Shown in pieces: positions 63,174-64,000 of a DNA stretch of 64,000 bases. The stretch is from assembly GCA_028066245.1 (NCBI GenBank), contig JALCBR010000002.1, forward strand, positions 1 to 64,000. The letters are read 5' to 3'. The notes under the pieces are model-generated. The model was given only the letters and a program-made list of their open reading frames with translations. It had not been told where the DNA came from and made no database searches. Position 1 is the first letter of the stretch. Each line of letters opens with the position of its first letter. Position numbers and translations under genes: made by a program. The DNA is from Pirellulales bacterium (lineage in GTDB: Bacteria > Planctomycetota > Planctomycetia > Pirellulales > S012-138).

Positions 63174-64000
63174 CGCAATCCCCTTCTGATCCAATCAGCG
63201 CTCAGGCAAAGCAGAGTGACGCTGTGGAAACCACGCCTGCGAACGAGGAGAGTGAGAGCGGAAAGGTTCCGCTCTGGCATCAAGTCAAGCTTGGTGCCAG
63301 TGTCAAGCGATTTGGAGGCATGGCGGGAATCCTTTTCGTCATCACCGCCGTGGCGGCTGTATCTCACGGTTTCTTTTCCAACCGTTGGAATGAACGTGGC
63401 GGGTTGAGGGAGGTCGGCGATGTGATTTCCCAGATGCCGCCGGAATCGCTGGCAAGTTGGGAGTTCTCTCGAGATGTAGAGATTTCCGAGGGCGTCATTG
63501 AGATGCTGCGGTCGACCGGACATGTTAGCCGCGTCTATCAATTCAAAGCGGCGGATATGGGGGATCTGCGGGAATCACAAATCACGGTGGCCGTTTTCAT
63601 CGGATCACCTGGCCGCATCACGGCGCACGATCCACAGGTGTGCTATGCAGCGGGTGACTTCCAAGGCATCGGCACGCGGAGACGGATCGAATTTCAAGAT
63701 ACTGGAGGCGTCAGCCACGAGTTCTGGACTATGGCCGTCTCTCAGAAAGCCAGCGTTTTCCAGAGTTCTGACCGCAGCAATTCCTTGATTGTTTCCCATG
63801 CATGGGGGACGGACGGAACTTGTACAGCGGCGAACTATCCCAGGCTCGCCTATCTCGGCGAACCCTATCTCTACAAAGTTCAATTGGCGATGCCTAGCGG
63901 GAGCAAAACGCGGCTCGAAGACAACCGCTCGATTGAATTCTTGAAAGAATTTCTTCCCTTGTTGCGCAAGACGATTCAACAAGCTGTTCCGGCGGGTTAG
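63170..64000 (+). CDS. Exosortase-associated EpsI/DUF3485-like protein
   Basis: A 276-residue protein that ends exactly at the window edge (TAG 63998-64000). A soluble leader of about 50 residues precedes one TM (FGGMAGILFVITAVAAVSHG). The periplasmic domain contains VAVFIGSPGRITAHDPQVCY with a conserved H-x-P/D-x-x-C-Y pattern of EpsI (DUF3485) proteins, then WTMAVSQKASVFQSSDRSNS and RLAYLGEPYLYKVQLAMPSG. EpsI proteins are encoded beside exosortases and assist exopolysaccharide secretion. The start overlaps the stop of the TPR gene (ATGA), so it is translationally coupled. The operon may continue beyond the window. Confidence 0.8.
   Translation: MTQSPSDPISAQAKQSDAVETTPANEESESGKVPLWHQVKLGASVKRFGGMAGILFVITAVAAVSHGFFSNRWNERGGLREVGDVISQMPPESLASWEFSRDVEISEGVIEMLRSTGHVSRVYQFKAADMGDLRESQITVAVFIGSPGRITAHDPQVCYAAGDFQGIGTRRRIEFQDTGGVSHEFWTMAVSQKASVFQSSDRSNSLIVSHAWGTDGTCTAANYPRLAYLGEPYLYKVQLAMPSGSKTRLEDNRSIEFLKEFLPLLRKTIQQAVPAG

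Noticed and set aside
1-64000. CRISPR array or rRNA operon
   Set aside because: No regularly spaced 25-40 bp repeats with unique spacers and no rRNA-like stretch were seen; the only tandem repeats are the 17-bp and 30-bp sets.

Overview
The window looks like a chromosomal segment of a planctomycete, probably from the Pirellulales. The signs are the N-terminus of a typical planctomycetal serine/threonine kinase at the left edge, an adjacent DUF1501/DUF1800 pair, a DUF6666-type cysteine-rich outer-membrane protein, an exosortase locus, very large TPR proteins, and many TTG/GTG starts. This taxonomic call is inferred from gene content; no rRNA is present.

Layout. (1) 1-7000 is a gene-poor accessory region: the kinase fragment, an orphan two-TM beta-rich protein resembling the CBASS effector Cap15, and two identical 53-bp copies of a tRNA-Leu(CAA) 3' half bracketing 4.76 kb. 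That interval holds a poly-HAMP chemoreceptor, a broken DUF4303-like gene, a small membrane protein and decayed reading frames. No integrase or intact tRNA is seen. (2) 7150-18540 is mixed core and accessory: a FadB/FadJ-type beta-oxidation protein; an arsI/cadI-like gene followed by an ECF sigma gene broken by a 13-bp tandem duplication; a YhaM-like exoribonuclease; DUF1501/DUF1800; a DUF6666-like protein; an ArsR-type regulator with a palindromic operator coupled to a frameshifted SRPBCC gene; and an orphan AAA ATPase. (3) 18669-24409 (minus strand) holds an ABC-2 transporter, FtsH, and a dihydroorotase homologue that has lost its metal ligands. (4) 24596-34613 (minus strand) is a compact Tad/Flp pilus locus: pilin, prepilin peptidase, TadE-like, CpaB, secretin, TadZ, TadA/CpaF, TadB, TadC. 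It is closed by a 16-bp perfect hairpin and flanked by a divergent TPR-metallopeptidase gene. (5) 38168-54391 is mostly core: MazG-like protein, a large membrane protein plus ABC ATPase, a 44-bp inverted-repeat element, DinB, transketolase, APS kinase, a DksA-type protein, bL28, a pair of OB-like membrane proteins, ComB, a zinc-ribbon membrane protein and HslUV. (6) 55274-64000 (plus strand) is an exosortase/exopolysaccharide operon: exosortase, Wzz-Wzc-type protein, a 1504-residue TPR protein and an EpsI/DUF3485-like protein.

How the genes work together. The Tad genes should build a type IVc pilus. The exosortase locus should couple protein sorting to polysaccharide export. HslUV, FtsH and YhaM handle protein and RNA turnover. 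Lineage-specific decay is visible in three places: the sigma gene, the SRPBCC gene and the tRNA-Leu-bracketed island. The observations most worth following are the tRNA-Leu half repeats, the pseudo-dihydroorotase, the orphan Cap15-like protein, the duplication-inactivated sigma factor and the 44-bp inverted-repeat element.
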